From Gymnorhina tibicen (Eukaryota > Chordata > Aves > Passeriformes > Artamidae): DNA of 64,000 bases. The stretch lies in assembly GCA_013399875.1 (NCBI GenBank), contig VXAZ01001018.1:1-64000 (forward strand), in the 5' to 3' direction. Below, one piece after another: positions 30,701-45,500 of the stretch (position 1 is the stretch's first letter; the number at the start of each line of letters is the position of its first letter). The position numbers and the translations under genes were made by a program. The notes below the pieces were generated by a model. That model worked only from the letters and a program-made list of their open reading frames with translations, did no database searches and was not told where the DNA came from.

Positions 30701-33700
30701 ACTGGGTCCAGTGTTGTCTGTAAATGGTAAATTGCCTTTTCGCTAAAAAATAGTTGTTAAAAAATGGCAACTGTTCTCTGTATACAGGATGAGGACTCCT
30801 AAGGTGTGAGAAAAATGACAGCAGGAGTTACATAGCAGGGGAGGTCAGCTTGCAAGTTCCTTGAAAGTGTTCTTGTACGTACAAATTCTGTTCAACACTT
30901 CAGTTCACAGTGAAATAGCGTAAAAAATGAGCAGGTCCTCATAGCAAGTTGCTGCTTAGAAACCTGATGTCCAGAGTGCGTTAGGGCTTCTCTTACTTAA
31001 CACTGAAAGCTTCAGTTGGGTAATAAAAATTGTTTACAAGATTTTTTCAAGTCTTTGAACTTGGAGGATGTTTGCTGCTGGCAGTGAAATTTATGATTGC
31101 CCTTTATATCTATCTTAAGAGTTTGTAAGTTACGTTTTGTCCATGAATCTTGTGGTGATCCAAGGTGTAGATCCATCTTGGATTTGTGTGTATTTATTAC
31201 CTTTTCTGTTACTGGATTCTTACGTGCTGTGCAAATTAGCCTTCCAGAATACAAGCCTCAGTTAACTATACCTGAAAGTGCTGCCCTATGCAAAGGATGC
31301 TTTTTGAGATGTTTTGGCTGTTTTTTAAGCATTCTTGGTTTCACTTGGGCCTCCTGTAAGTAAAAGTTCATTTTTGTTTTTTCAGCTGCAATTGAATTAG
31401 TAATTGAACTGAGCTAGTAAGATGAAGTAAGTAGAACAACAAAACACCACCAGTCCTCCAAAATTCCTTCATGCAGAAGAAGCTACTCTGAATTCCTTGG
31501 ATTCAGATTTAAGGCGTTAATCAGAAAACTTGGACGTCCCGGTGTGGTTTCAAGAGCATCACAGGCACACGGTTGTCACGTTTAAATTGGGAAAGACTTG
31601 AAGAGCTTAAGTGTTCAAATGAGCTGATTTGAAACACAGAATTTATTTTATAAATATTTTTCTTTTTTTAAACCGTAACAGTCTTTATTAGAATCCCGGA
31701 ATAAGGCCTTTGGATTCTGCAGGGCCAGGATGTCTGGCTTGACCACTGTGTGATGCGTTCACTTCACTGCCATTACTTTCGTGTCCTTGGGTCCTCACAG
31801 ACGTGGCTGAACATGCAACCAATTGGGCCCTATCCTTGTGTGTGTGTGACATCCCGAGGTGCAGTTCAGTGTCAGATTCTGCTGCACTGTTTATCTTGTA
31901 ATTATTTTTTTTCTATTTCAGCTGTGTTTTGCCTGTACCACTGTTTCTTCCATTCGAAAGAAGAAATAAGAGAGAAATACCGTAGGACGGTTCTCAAAAA
32001 ATCCCTGAAATCTCAGGGCTGATCCCAAGGCTGTTGGTAGGGGAATCCCACAACAAGGTTTCACATCAGGGAAATCTGCTGTTGTTGACCCCAGGAAGCA
32101 TTAGCCAAAACTGTTTAACATCCCTTCCTTACTGTTCCTAGACTAGGTTCCAGCGAAATTAGTTTGGTGAGAGCTAATGCATATTTTTTTTTTTTTAGAT
32201 TCTTAAATATTACTATATCTTTTGTGTGCTTTATTTAATTCAAGTAATCAGTGAATATCTGGGTTGAAAAAAAAACCCGCCCAGCATAAAGTGACCACTA
32301 CAGAAGGTGGAGTTCAATATTGGCAGCACCATGTGAATTTGTTTACTTCCTTAGATATTTCTTCAGGAAATATCCTTATAAACATAATTCCCATGTGCAG
32401 GCTGGAGCCAAACACCCCACATTTTAAGTCAGTCATTCAGTTCTATAAAGGGAATGGTTTCTCTGGAAGAGACTTAGCTGAGAGAATTTCCTCATCTGTC
32501 AAGGTTGAAGGCAAATGGGATTATGTGTGTTTGTTTTTTTCCCCTCTATCTGTGTTTTAAAACCAAAACTGTTGGTGCTTATTTAGGATATAGCTGATTT
32601 GCAGTTGGATTTAGGAATTGAAAAGTCAATGCTGCAGATCCAAGATAAGTAAGAAGCCTTTGTTTTGGGGGTTAGGGGAACAAGCCCTTTTAACTCGGTG
32701 TTAAATTAAAATTGCCTAAATTTGCTATTAGTGTCTTCAGTCCATCTGAGCGAATCCATGGCTGCCTTGGTAGACATCGTGTGGTTTTTTTTTTTCTGAA
32801 ATGCTGTGCTTCTGGTTTCTTGGTGGTGTGGCTTTGTAGGTGACTCAACTGAAATGACATCCTGAAGGTGTGCTGTGTCTGTAGAGCTTCTGCATCTGTA
32901 TGGGACTTGTTTTTTCATATCCGTAACTTTTGATCTGTTGAGAAAGAAAACTGCTGGTGAGGAAGCACTAATGCTGGCAAATGGTTTGGGTAAGGTCATT
33001 TAGCTAATGTGTACTTAGGGAAAAAGTCTTCCTTAACGTGAAGTTACCTTTACCAGTGAATATCAGTGTGTCTTGGTGTTAGTGTGGGAATTCTGGTGAC
33101 CTCCATCCAGTCATTGTGCGGTGTCCACAGGAATTCTGGAAAAAAAATCCATTGTTGACCAATGAAGGGCAGCATTTCCTCTCTGTTTCCACTAAGCAGT
33201 GCTTTGTGTTAATCAGTACTGGGAGAGGTTATCTCAGTATTCCAGATGTTTTTCAGCCAGGTTATCCCCCGTACGCCATCCTAAGCTCATGACTCCGCGA
33301 AGAGCTAAAGCCACGTGGAGGTGTTACTTAACTGTTGTGTCACCTTATTTTCACATGAGGTAATAGTCATACACCAGGCTAAAAATCAGCCACAAAGCCA
33401 AGCATGTCTTAAATACATCCTTGTTTGTGCTTGCAGTATTTTCTTTGAGGCTGGATGTTGTCACTAGGATGATTTTGTTGGCGTTACCCAAAGCAGTTTT
33501 TGACAAATTCAAATTACTGGTGTTTGATGTACACGAGTTGTTCCTCTTCTGTATTTTACCTGCATCCTCAAATTCCAGGAGTATAATGGTGTATTCTAGG
33601 AAATGAGCTGAAGTAAACCTTGATTTTATGTTTTTCCCTGACTTACTCCAATAGCTTATGTGGTATTAATCATCAAGAGTGGATAACGTGTCCAAATAGG

Positions 33701-36700
33701 CAGCTGCTCTGAGCTAGAAAACAGAGCTAGAAAGATGTTGGAACATTAAAAAATATAATTAAATATTGCTATTTAGAATATCCGTTTGGGGTTTTGGTTT
33801 CCATTCTCCTCAGGTTCAACTTGAAACAATCAAAAAGTGTCTAGATTCTTTATTTTTTAGGTTAAAATTGAAGGCATCTTGCACACAGTTCAAACTGCTG
33901 CTAAGGGGGCTGCCTTCTATTTGGTCTCAAGTTTGCTTCCCCTTGCCCTGATGAACAAGGAATGGTTGTTTCTAAGTCTGTACATCTGTGTACAGGCTGT
34001 GCAGGAGCAGTTTTGGGGATTACAACCCCAGCAGAAGGGGAGTATCTGAAACCCCCTTCTCAGGCAGGGAGTGATTCAGAGGTAAGAGGAGGAAGGTCGC
34101 TCTTATCCTCCCAGCTGTACTTCCCAGTTCCTCCCACACACAAGAAAAAAAACTAAACACTTGAAGGAGAAGCTGGAGCTCCCTTGTGCATCTGTGTCTG
34201 GCAGGTGACTCACGTGTTTTCCTGTCCTGGAGCTTTCCCACTTCCAAACTTCAGGTATTCTTGCCTTTTGTTCAGTCTTGTCCTGAAATGCTTTTGCCAG
34301 TGGAATTTTCCTCTTGATGCTGTTCTGCAGGTGCGAATTGTTCTCCTCCACAGAATGGGAAACAATGCTTTAATGAAGTTGAAATTTTCAAGTCATGATG
34401 TGACTTAGTTTTTTTTCCTCGAGTTCTCAGTGCTGTTCAGCCCCTGCATCAGCGTGGGTACTAATCCCACTGAGGTTGGGGGAGTTGGGCTTGGAGGAAG
34501 AAAAAAAAAAGGCATTCAGTGCTCCTCCCAGCCACTTGGGAAATGATCTCGTTGAAAAAAAACCTCAGCAAGAGAAAAAACACATTTCCAGTTGATCAGT
34601 TTCTGGATCCACTTTGTCAGGCACAAGAGCTTGTGCTGACACAGCGAAGAGCAGGAACTCAGGCAGAGAGGAGGATGAGCACTGCCTCTTTCGGTGGGAT
34701 AATTCATTTAAATGCCTGTCATAGAAAACACTTGCATTTTTTCTGAGGTCTCTGGTTGGTAGGAATGGCACAGATCAGCGAGAATTTTTGTCTTCAAGGG
34801 CAAACTAGTCCTCTTGACACTTGCTCTGGATCTTCTGTTTGGAAGTGGCTGGAACAGATAAATCACACAGAATTCTTTTTTTCTTTTTTTTTTTTTTTGC
34901 ATGTAGCTTAAAAACCTAGAGCTTCTTCAGATAAAATCAGGACTGACTTTTGTCTCTGGTATTCATTCAAGTTCTTGGAAGCAGTATATTAAGGATAGGG
35001 AGAAAGAGAGGAATTGAGCAGGATTTTATTAAAATACTGCAGTGTTTTGGTTTATCACCATCACTTCTGTGTCATTTAGTGCAGTGCAGCAAAGTGGTCA
35101 CTTTGGAGACTGACTAAAAAGTCACAAAGCGCAATTGTGATTGCCAGCATAACACAAAAAACCAAGCTGGCTTAAAGAAAAAAAGCACTTTGAACGTAAC
35201 AGTTTGCTCCGTGGATGAACATATGCCTTCTGTCCATCTCCATCACTAACAGAAGTGAAAGCTGGCATAACAGCATGCTGGTATTTCTGTGGAGAATCAG
35301 CTTGATCAAGGAACTCCTCAGGGATAAATATAGTGGCCAACTTTCTGTGCTAAACTTCAGAAAACGGCTTTTCTGGAGCTTGCTTGAGGGGGAAATGTCT
35401 ACAGTTCTGTGTGAAATCACTCTCTAAATGCACTTGTGTCTTTGACTTAAGTTGAGGTGGGTTTTAGAAACGTGCTGGTACCTGCACCACAGCTGGGTTC
35501 TGCAAAAATACTTAGGATAGAGAATGGCACAGTGTGATGGGTTGACTTAACAGCTTACCTCTACCCAGAGGGGGGAATCTCTTCCTGTGTGCCCTCTGTA
35601 GCTGAGCACTGGTGGAACAGCTGTGCCAAGGGCCGTGTTTGTTATGAAAGTTGATATGGATGCTGATTCCTCCCGTGCTTTGTAACAGTTGTGGGCTGTT
35701 GTGTCCCAGCACTGTTTAGTTACGTCAGAGTATGGCCAAAACCTTGGTTAGGCCTTGAAAAAATCTTACAATGATAATAATTTACTGGTTTTGAAGAAGT
35801 ATGTGAAGTAGTGACACCCAATAAGCACTTCCTTGAGGGAATCAGACTTGAAGTAAGGTTATTACTAGTAGAACTCTCAATTAAATTTATTTTTTAAAAA
35901 ATTTACGTTAAAAAAATTGCCTTTCATTGTAATCCAGAATTGGCTGTTACAGAGTACGCAGCCTTTCCAAAAACCATTGGAATGCTTGTTAATAGAAATA
36001 ACTCAAGCAATTGATTTTGTAACAGAAGTATTGAGCACCCAGTCCAGAAGATACTTAGTTTTTTAAAAAACTTTTTGTCAGCTTCCAAAGCATTTATTAA
36101 ACTTGGTCATAGTAAAGTAATTCCTTCAGGCTCTGTGTGTATGATGTAATTGAAATGTGGTGGAGGGGCAGAGGTTCTGCTGTTGGAGGGGTGTGCCCAT
36201 GTGTTGGGTTGACAGGGGACCTCAGCTCGCCTGCTAGGGCAGTGAGGGGTTTAGCCGTGCTGTTGAGGAGGGTTTAAGTTTTTTTGGTTTGGACTCTTGA
36301 ACGCCTTTAGGGTTAGTCTTGGGCTAAACCTAAGTTTACTCTTAAAGAGTAAGCTCTTACTGCAAGCACATCTTGAATTGAGGGCAAATGTTTGCGAGTT
36401 AAATGTTGTATCTTCTGGTAACCTGAGATAAACTGAACCTGTGATTTTATTTCTGAAGGAAATAAAGAAGAGATGAGGAACAGGAGGTATTGAACTCCAG
36501 TGTTCCGCTAGAAGTGTTTCCATCTGGCAGCTGGTTCAACTAGACTGGTAGTAAATGCTGGGAGTTGTGCTGTGTGGTCCCCAGTCTCTCTTGATCTTCC
36601 AGGTAACCTCAGGTGAAAAAGGAAATGAACAACCATATTAAATGAAAACAGAGATCACATTAGTATTTCATTTTTTATTCAGTTCATGTATTTTTCCTTC

Positions 36701-39700
36701 TTCAGCCTTATCCAACAGCTCACTCTGTTAAATTCCAGGCTTGATATTGCTGTCAATGAATGGAGTAGGTTTTCCAGCCATTTTAGTCTGTAAATTTGAA
36801 GATGAGTAACTCTGCTTATTGGGAGTTTTGTAAAAGAAAGAAACATCAAGTACATTATTATAGTTCCTGCTTTTGGAATAGGTTTTAAAATCTGGTATTA
36901 ACCAAGTCCAAATTCATTACAAACAGCCTGAATATAGAGCTGTTGAAACAACCATCTGGTTCACAGCCAGGAAAAGGAAGACAGGGACATCCCGATCCAG
37001 CAGGTCCTGCATTAGAATTTGACGTGATAATACTCGATATAATATTCACTCAATTAGAATTTATGCATACAAGTAAATGCCAGATGAGGCCACTTGAAAA
37101 GGAGGAGGAGACTTTGTCCTAAAAAGTGGCTTTTCCTGGTTTAAGGTTTCCTAATTCTTGGCAGGGAATGTGTCTGCACTTAAAAACTTTTTAAGAACTT
37201 GCACTCAAATTTTCATGCGCTAATGTGGAGATATCTTAGATTAGTACCTGCCTTAGGATTTGAGAAGTGTTAGTATGAATGTTGTTGGACTGTACATGCT
37301 GCTTCGTTACACGCAGCTTTTCTGTCACCAGTATTTCACATGTGGAATGAGAAAGGAATGTAAGTTCATTCGTTGGAAGAAGGATCTTCCATGTCCCGAG
37401 TTGGGTTTTCTGAACATGTCCCTCATTTCACTTGTGTTTTTCCCAAAACCAGGGTTCTTTAGTGTGTTCCAAGTCCTTGGCCTAAGGACTTGGAGCGCTG
37501 TGTTACCCAGTGAAAACTTACGGGGTTTACTCTATGGATTACTTAAAGGAAGATCTCTTACAGAAAGCTCCCCTTAGATGAAAATGTGTGTGAGTAATCT
37601 TACGCTTGTGCAGGAAAACGCTTTTAAAATGCTCACGTGATTTTGTCTCCCTTTTTCACCTTTTGTCGGGTGCATTTGGATTTGCATTGGGCAGTTCCTC
37701 CATAGCAAAATCATAGGGGCTATCTTCACATGGTTGCCTTTTAGTGATGTTTGAGTTCAGTTCATCTTCACGGCAGTGCTGTGGGTGAGTAAACATACTT
37801 TCTTTCCTCCTTTTTCCATGCTTAGGTTTGCCTTAGGGAGTTGAAATCCAAAAGAATAGGGCTGATGTAAGCCCTGACCAGGGCGGAAGGCTCCTGGCTG
37901 ATGAGCAGGGTTTGTCTCTCTCTGTGCCAGGATGCTGCTTGCTTGCTGGGCTATAAAACTCTGCTCAGGTGTCAGATGCATTTAGGCAGAGATAAAGACT
38001 TAATTCAGAAATGTTTCTATATTGTGCATCTAGCTTCTGTCTCGAGATGGATGGTGTAAGAATAAGAGGCTCCTGGTAAAATGAAGATCATTAGCTCACG
38101 ACTCTTGACCAGAGTGTTTCAGTCTCCTTCCAGAATGAGCTTGCTTTTGACATTCCCTGCCTTCAGGTTCCTGGGAAAAGTGCTATAAACTGAGTGCTTT
38201 TGGGCTGAGCTTGTATGATCTGTTGGTGAATCCTTATATTTCTCTTAACTTCCTGGCATGAGGGTGCTAACTCATAATTCACTTGTGGAATTAATTGCCT
38301 TTTTGTATTGACCCTTGAATGAGAAATTGCCTATGAAATGGTAATGCAGCTGGAATGCTGAAATTCCTAATTCCCCAGCTGTTACTGGGAGGAGGTCTCC
38401 ACCTCTTTGAGAAGGCTTCTCTGGGCATGGAGTCCTTATATTTCCCTGATCCCACCACATCCTGACAGTTCATGCAAGCTGCCAAGTCAGCTTCTGTAGC
38501 ATAGTGCTTCTGTTCAGGGAGAACAGATCAGAGGAGGGTTTTATAAAAGGAATTGGGGAAGTTACTCCATCAGACAGGTCATTAACTATCTGAGTCTGTC
38601 AACACTTAGTCTTGAAACCTTTTTAGTGTGACACAGTCTTCTAAATGGACATAAAAAACCTCGGGATGTGTTAATTGTGATGCTTTCAAAGGTAGTTAAG
38701 TCAGACACCTTTTCAGGATTCTAGTTTCCCTGGAGCTGTGGAAAACCTAGATCTCAAGGATACCATAAGGAACAGAATTTCATCCTTTCCAGCTTTGTCT
38801 CTTTTCCAAAATGAGTAACACTAACTGAACAGAAAACACTGAATGTGTCAGAAGGGTCTGGAATGCCTTGCTCCTGCCCTAGGCCAAGGGAAGAATAGAC
38901 TGGAGAGAAATGAAAGATCTGTCTTGGCAGAAAAGTTAGTTTTTGAGTGGGAAATCATCTTGGATAGTCAAAAAAAGTTGTTACATGGTTTTTAGAGAAC
39001 ACAAATGTGTGGCTTTGTTATTGAAGTTTCCTTGTCTGTGGGAGGTAATGGAGCTGAACCAAGAGGGGTGTGATAATGAGAATGGGCAGCAATGATCATC
39101 TTGTGACTGTAAAACTCACGTGAAAGCTCCACTGCAGCTTTTGGCAGGAAAGTCTGAACTGCTCAGAGAGAGACACTGCATTATAAGGCTAAGGGAATAA
39201 AAAAAATCAGAATAAAAGTATGTCTTCAGTTTTTATCAGGTTAAAGCCCATCATCCCTGCACATCCCCACCCCAATAATGAAAATGAAAGGAAGAAAGTA
39301 GGTTTCTTTTATTTGAAATTCACTAAAGCACCTGCCTGAAGGATGTTGGAAATTAAGTCAGGCTGACAACTGCAGAGCTGTGATTGCTGCAAGAAGTGAA
39401 GAAGAAGAAACCAATATACAATGTAAAAATAGAAAAAAACAGATGGGGGTTGTGACTTCAGGAGGTGCCTGCGGTTTGGGTTTGGACTGACTAGTTTATG
39501 TGTAACCACCGAGGACCTAGAAGGAGTTGGATGAATCTCTCGTGAGGGAGACCCTGAAACAGAAGGTTTAAAGCTCATTTTGTTTTGTATTGACACAGAA
39601 CTAAGGGACCTTAAAAATTGCACCAAGTGGTGACTGATGCAAACTGCCACAAAGCAGAGATTATGCTTTTGGGGTATAACAAGATTTTTGTATTTAGAAA

Positions 39701-42522
39701 AGAGGATACAAGAAGTAGCAGAGAAGAACGTTTTTAGTGTCTTGGTGGTTATACTGATACGATGGAGAGCTGCAAGTTATAGGCACAGCTGGGGCTGCAG
39801 TTCCCAACGAAGGTTGATGAATCCTAGTGCATAGTACCCTCAGGGGTGTCTGTTTGGGGAAACATTCAGTTCTGCCGTAGTTGTAAAGGGGTCTGCAAAA
39901 CTGTTTCTATTCTAAGAGCAGATATGAAGAACTGGGTTCAGTCCAACGAAATGAACGTAGGTGGGCGTATCATCACTCTAAAAAAGGAAGAACTGGGCCC
40001 AACAGAAGTTTGAAGCAGCGTTTGAAAAATCTATGTGGATATTCCTTGCACCGAGTATTTTTCTTGGATATCAACAACTGCTCCTGTGTCTTGTCATGGT
40101 TTTTTGTTTCGTGTTAGAAGAGCAAACTTGGTCATTTCAATGTTTTAATGATGGAGTTTTTCCCTTGGTGAATTAACTGAGTTTTCTGATTTCAAGGGTA
40201 TTTCTAATTAATGTGAAATTCTCATTTTGTGCTTGTAAGTGTATCTTGTTTGGATTTTTCATTGTGATAGGTGAAACCCTAGTTTTCCATTTGACAGTGG
40301 TGGGGGTTTTGCCTCTTGGCACCCTAGCAGATAATCAGAATGTCACAAAATTTGGGCTGGAAACCCACTCTGTTTTTTGGTCTTAACTGTCTCAGAAACT
40401 TTTGGATTCTATCTGACTGTCTACGTACTTCTGGAAAGGGAAATACTTGGGAAAGCCTGCTAAAGGGGATAACTGAGTGATAATTTGTTCTGTATTGAGG
40501 GCCTGTTTGCAACTCTCCTTTTTTTCTTCTCAGAATGATTTCGTTTTTTTAGTAATTAATGCTCCTCATGATTTTGCTGAATAAGGTGTTAGTAGCTGCA
40601 TGGGACAGGATTTAAACAACCCAACCTTGACACTGTGCTCTGTGGCTCTGAAAACACACAAAAAAGTGTGTTTATATGCTTTGGGACAGTTGGTGACCAG
40701 TACTGCTCGATCAGCTGTAAATAGATAACAATGTGCTTTTGTGATATAAGAGTGGGAATTGTCTGATCAATTGTTCAATGCTCACATTTCTGGGTGCCAG
40801 AATCTGTCTCGGATCAATGGTTGAAATGCTTGTGCTTCAGGGTGACGTGATGCCAGTTCAAAATTCGTGGTGGCTTGCATGGTACTGGAAGGTGGGAATG
40901 AATGATCCTCCCGAAAACTGTCTGCAAGCTCTTGAGCGTGTACAGCTCCGCTCTGCATGAACAACTGTGTTCTTGTGGAGGTTTTTATTCTCCCTTTGGT
41001 CATTTCCACGCAGTTACCAGTGCCGTGTGGGGAACACAGTGCAGAGTAAACCAACCTTGATTTGTACCCATTCCTAGCTCTGCTTTTCCCAGAACACTCT
41101 CAGGATTCCCCTTGGCTTAACACGCTTCATGTGGCTTGAAACAGGACTTTGTTCCCCATTTTTAAGACTGTCTCATCAAGCTGCACTTCAGATGTTCTCT
41201 CTCCCACCTTCTGTGTGGGGAACAGAAGGGTTTTGTGTGTTTCAGGCTCACAAAGTGTAAGGGACGTGATGGATGGACACAGCTCAGACAGCTGTGTGGT
41301 TTCAGGGTACCTCTTGATCAGGAGAAAAGGCTGATTTTTAGTAGTGGATGGTAATAAATGAAGGCACCGAGTGGATCATGCCCTTCAGCATAACGCTAAA
41401 TGAAGATTGTTAGCTTTCAAGTAGGAGCTGAGATGTTTGGAAGAGATAATGTGTTTTATCTTTTCCAATCAAACAGTTCAAGTAATTCTTAGAGCTGGAC
41501 TTGAAAGCGAGGAGGAAATGGGTTTGTGTTTACCTGTGCAGAATTAAGGATGTGTTTCCTGACCTGTGTGTAAAAACCAAAATCACACAGTAGGAATACA
41601 AAAGAAATTAATCACAAGGGTCTAAATATTTTTTTGGTTTTCCCCTAGAAAGTGCTTTTTTATTTTATTTCTTTCTTTATTTGTCAGGAACAGAATGGAA
41701 GCATGCGTTAATGCCTTTACTTTACACCACTATGAGATCTTTGGTAAAACATGAAGCGTTAGGGATGGGCTTTTTGGAATTTGGTATTCCATACTGTAAA
41801 TATTTTTGAAGTACGAAAAAAGGTATGAGATCTCATTTGGCAAACAAATGCTTCTTTCTAAGCCAGCACCAGAGAACTGCAGATTAAGGTGGGCCAGGGG
41901 AGAGGAGGAGGAATTGGGTATTGAGGTTATTGAGGTTCTGAATGTGAAATTTGGAATGTTTTGTTTGCTGCCCTCAAACAAATGTTGAGGGTGACTTGCT
42001 TTCAGTGCCAGGAAGGTTCTTCACTGCCCTTTTGGCTCACACGTAGAACCCAAGTCCTGGCATCTCTCACGGTGTAAGGGGAGCTCCGAATTACTCTTTG
42101 GCTTAGGGTTTTGTAAATGAAATGATGCTGTTGCAGGCAGGACTCCGTAGGCTCCCGAGCGGAACAGGAAACGAACGGTTCAGCTCTGAAGATGATTGTG
42201 TTCCTTCTTCTCCTGAAAATCTTGTGCTTGTTTTGTAGAGTTGGAGGAGATGATGCCGTTCAGTTTGCCCTGCGTGGAGCAGACAGCTGCTTTTATTCCT
42301 GTGTAATGCTGTCTTTCCATTTGAAAATGTTTTCAGTGGTGTCATGTGTGAAGTATCTCTAGCTCAGTGCTAAGTTGAGTGTTTTAAGCTTTTTTTTTTT
42401 TTTTTTTGTGTGATATAAGGTATCTGTTAATTCTTTCTGAGTCTCAGAAGACTGAGTAACTTGTCTTTTGAGACATGAGTGTTATGTGGGAGGTGGTGGC
42501 TGGTTTTTCTTTTTTCTTTTTT

Positions 42523-42554
<32 letters not shown>

Positions 42555-45500
42555 AATCCTTCAGGCTGTCAGGGACAGCTTTGTTCTGGGCTAATGTTTG
42601 TGCATTATTGCTGGATTTCATATACACGGGAACAGTTGCCGGGGGTGTCAGAAATGCCACCCTAAAAGCGTGACTCCAGAGGAACCATGGAATATTTTTC
42701 TGTGGTTCTTCCTTTAATTAATTCTTGTGAAACAGTGTAAAATCTGGGGTGTTCCCTAAAGTGGAAAAATAGTATGAACAGCCTGGGCAGGTGTTGAGTT
42801 TGTGTAAAATGTAATAGGTGAGTAGGACATAATTCCCCTTTGTGGTGGTTGAGTAACATTTTTAAATGGAAGAAGGTAGCTATGCCTAAAATGTATACTG
42901 ATCAACTGGAATTTTTCTTTGTGAAGTTACTAGCCAATCCGGCCAGCTTTCTAAATCCACGTAAGAATATTCTTGCCATTAAGTGAGTGTTTTTAACAAT
43001 TAGGGTATTTTTTGGGAAAAAGATAGCATTGATTAAACTGATTACTATGAGTGTTTCTTCAAGTAAAAATGTGAATTTAAGTCTTTTGGCCATTAGACTC
43101 CTTTGTGCTCTGCTAAAATGACATCATGAGAGAGGAGACTTTTGTGGGGTTGACAAGATTTATTATGCTGCATGTTTTGAACTGGAAAATGAGTTGTTTT
43201 GAGAGCTGCAGTTAGGATTGCTCAGTGATTTTGACCTGCTGCGTGCAGAATTGGTATCCCTATTACCTAGGGTTATGGAATATGTAAGATATCATCTTTT
43301 GGTCCATTTGATGTTTTGGGTTAAGCAGAGAAGTGTGTAGGTAAGAAGTGAATACTCATCTAGGTGGGTAGATGATGATGTTTCTCAAAGCTACACTGTG
43401 GAGACCTTTATCCATGCGGTCAGTACCTTTTTCTATTGGTGTCATAGCCTGTTTCTGGAATTCCCGCCTCCCTGGAGCTGGGTGGAGGAGGAAAGGATGA
43501 GGGCAGTTGGAAACACAGCAGCTGATGGAGCAACACTTGAAGGAGGTTCAGGAGGTTCTGGTGTAATGGGAAGACAGGTCATAGCACAGAAACAAATGTG
43601 GCATGGCACGGATCTGCCTAATCTAAGGGCTGGGGTTTCTGCGAGTTCACGGCGGGGAAGGAGGTGAAATGATCCATGGGACACGTAAAAATGAGCTGGT
43701 TGTGCTCGGGTTTTTTACGTTTATTCTTCTATTTTTCCAGCCCTGAGATGCTGGCGGAGGGGCGCAGGATGGGCGTTGGGGAGCGGCGCGGCGCGGTGCG
43801 CAGCCCCCCCCGCACGCGGGTGGTAGGCGCCGGGCGCGCACGGGGTGGAACGGTCCATTTCCTGTTCCCGTGCCGGCGGCGGGGGGGGCCCGGCCGTGAG
43901 GGAGGGGGCGGCGGGGCATGGCGGCGGCGCGGTGAGGCGGGGCGCGTGCGGCCGCGATGGAGGCGTACGTGCTGGAGGACATCCTGGAGGTACGGCCGGG
44001 GCACAAACAAAGGGGACCGAGGGATCGCGGGGGGCCTCGGGGCCGGCCCCCCGGCCCCGGCCGTTGGGGCTGCGGCGCTCGGTGGGGCCCGGGCGAACGG
44101 GGCCGGGCACCGGCGCTCCCCCCCCACCGCCGGGAGGGGTCCGGGACACGCACCCTCGGGGGTGACATTGAGGTCACATTACCGGGGATTTCAGCCACTG
44201 CCTGCCATAACTCTCTTGTCTTTTAATCTTTATTTGTGCCAGTGTTTCTGTTTCATAGAATCGTGGAATCACAGAATGGCTTGGGTTGGAAGGGACCCTG
44301 AAGATCATCTTATTCCAGCCCTGTGCCATGGGCAGGGACACCTTCCACTAGCCCAGGTTGTTGCAAGCCCCGTCCAGTCTGGCCTTGGACACTTCCAGGG
44401 ATCCAGGGGCAGCCACAGCTTCTGTGGGCAACCCGTGCCAGGGCCTCACCACCCTCCCAGGGAAGGATTTCTTCCTAATATCTAAACCTACTCTCAATCA
44501 ATTTGAACCCATTCCCCCTTGTCCTGTCACTACACACTCTTGTAAGTAGTCTCTCGTGCTTTTTCCTGCAAGTTCCCTTCAGTAGCTGGAAGGCTGCAGT
44601 TGGGTCACCCCAAAGCCTTTTTTTTTTTAAGAGCTGAACAATCCAAATTCTCTCAGCCTCTCTTGATAGCGAAGAGACTCCATCCTTCTGATCACTTTGG
44701 TGGCCTCCTCTGGACTTGCTCGAACAGCTCCATGTCCTTCATGTGCTGGGGACCCCAGAGCTGGAGGCAAGACTCAAGGTGGGGGTCTCAGCAGAGCAGA
44801 GAGGCACATTTGTTGCAGTATGTAATTTCTCTTACTGCATTTCCAGTTGTCTAAATGTAGCCTGTTCTTGCTTCCTCTCCCTCTGCAGCAGTAATTTATT
44901 ATGAAATAAATGACATCCCTTCCTGTGAGGGTAAGCTGCAAGTGCCCTTTCTGCCAAATGGAGAGGCCAGCCTAGAAATCATAGAGTGAAACCGGTCTCT
45001 ATTACAGTTTATATTTGCTATAATAGTTCAAGGAAATGTTCCCTGGCACAGGTTGCCCAGAGAAGCTGTGGCTGTCCCATCCCTGAAAGTGTCCAAGGCC
45101 AGGCTGGACGGGGCTTGCAGCAACCCGGGCTAGTGGAAGGTGTCCCTGCCCATGTCAGGGGAGTGGAACGAGATGAGCTTCCAAACCATTCTATGATTCT
45201 GTGAAATACCTTTCTCTTGTTCCTGTGGTTTTTCAGGTTTTACAAGCAAAAACATGATTTCATTGCCAAATGACTTGTCAAAATATTTGCATGCATTCTT
45301 TATTGTAACAAGAAGCTGCATCCTTATTAGCCGCTGTCAGAATTCTGACAAAATAGTGCTTCCACTGATGCTTGTTCTGTATGTAGGCTTTTTCCCGTAG
45401 CAGCCACACTTAGGTTGCCCTAAAATTTTTGATCTATAGGAATCCTTGGTATTAACTTCTGTGGACTTCAGAACTGTTTAACATAATTACATCCAGAGTA

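Noticed and set aside
35533..35546. TGTGATGGGTTGAC, resembling the start of some avian endogenous retroviral LTRs; a similar TGTGTTGGGTTGAC lies at about 36200
   Set aside because: Only about 14 bases match from memory, with no LTR body, primer-binding site or paired end. Could be chance.
43647..44485. Open frames up to 269 codons on both strands at the internal CpG island
   Set aside because: Low stop density from GC content. The plus frame runs through the GTACGG donor into an antisense CR1 repeat.
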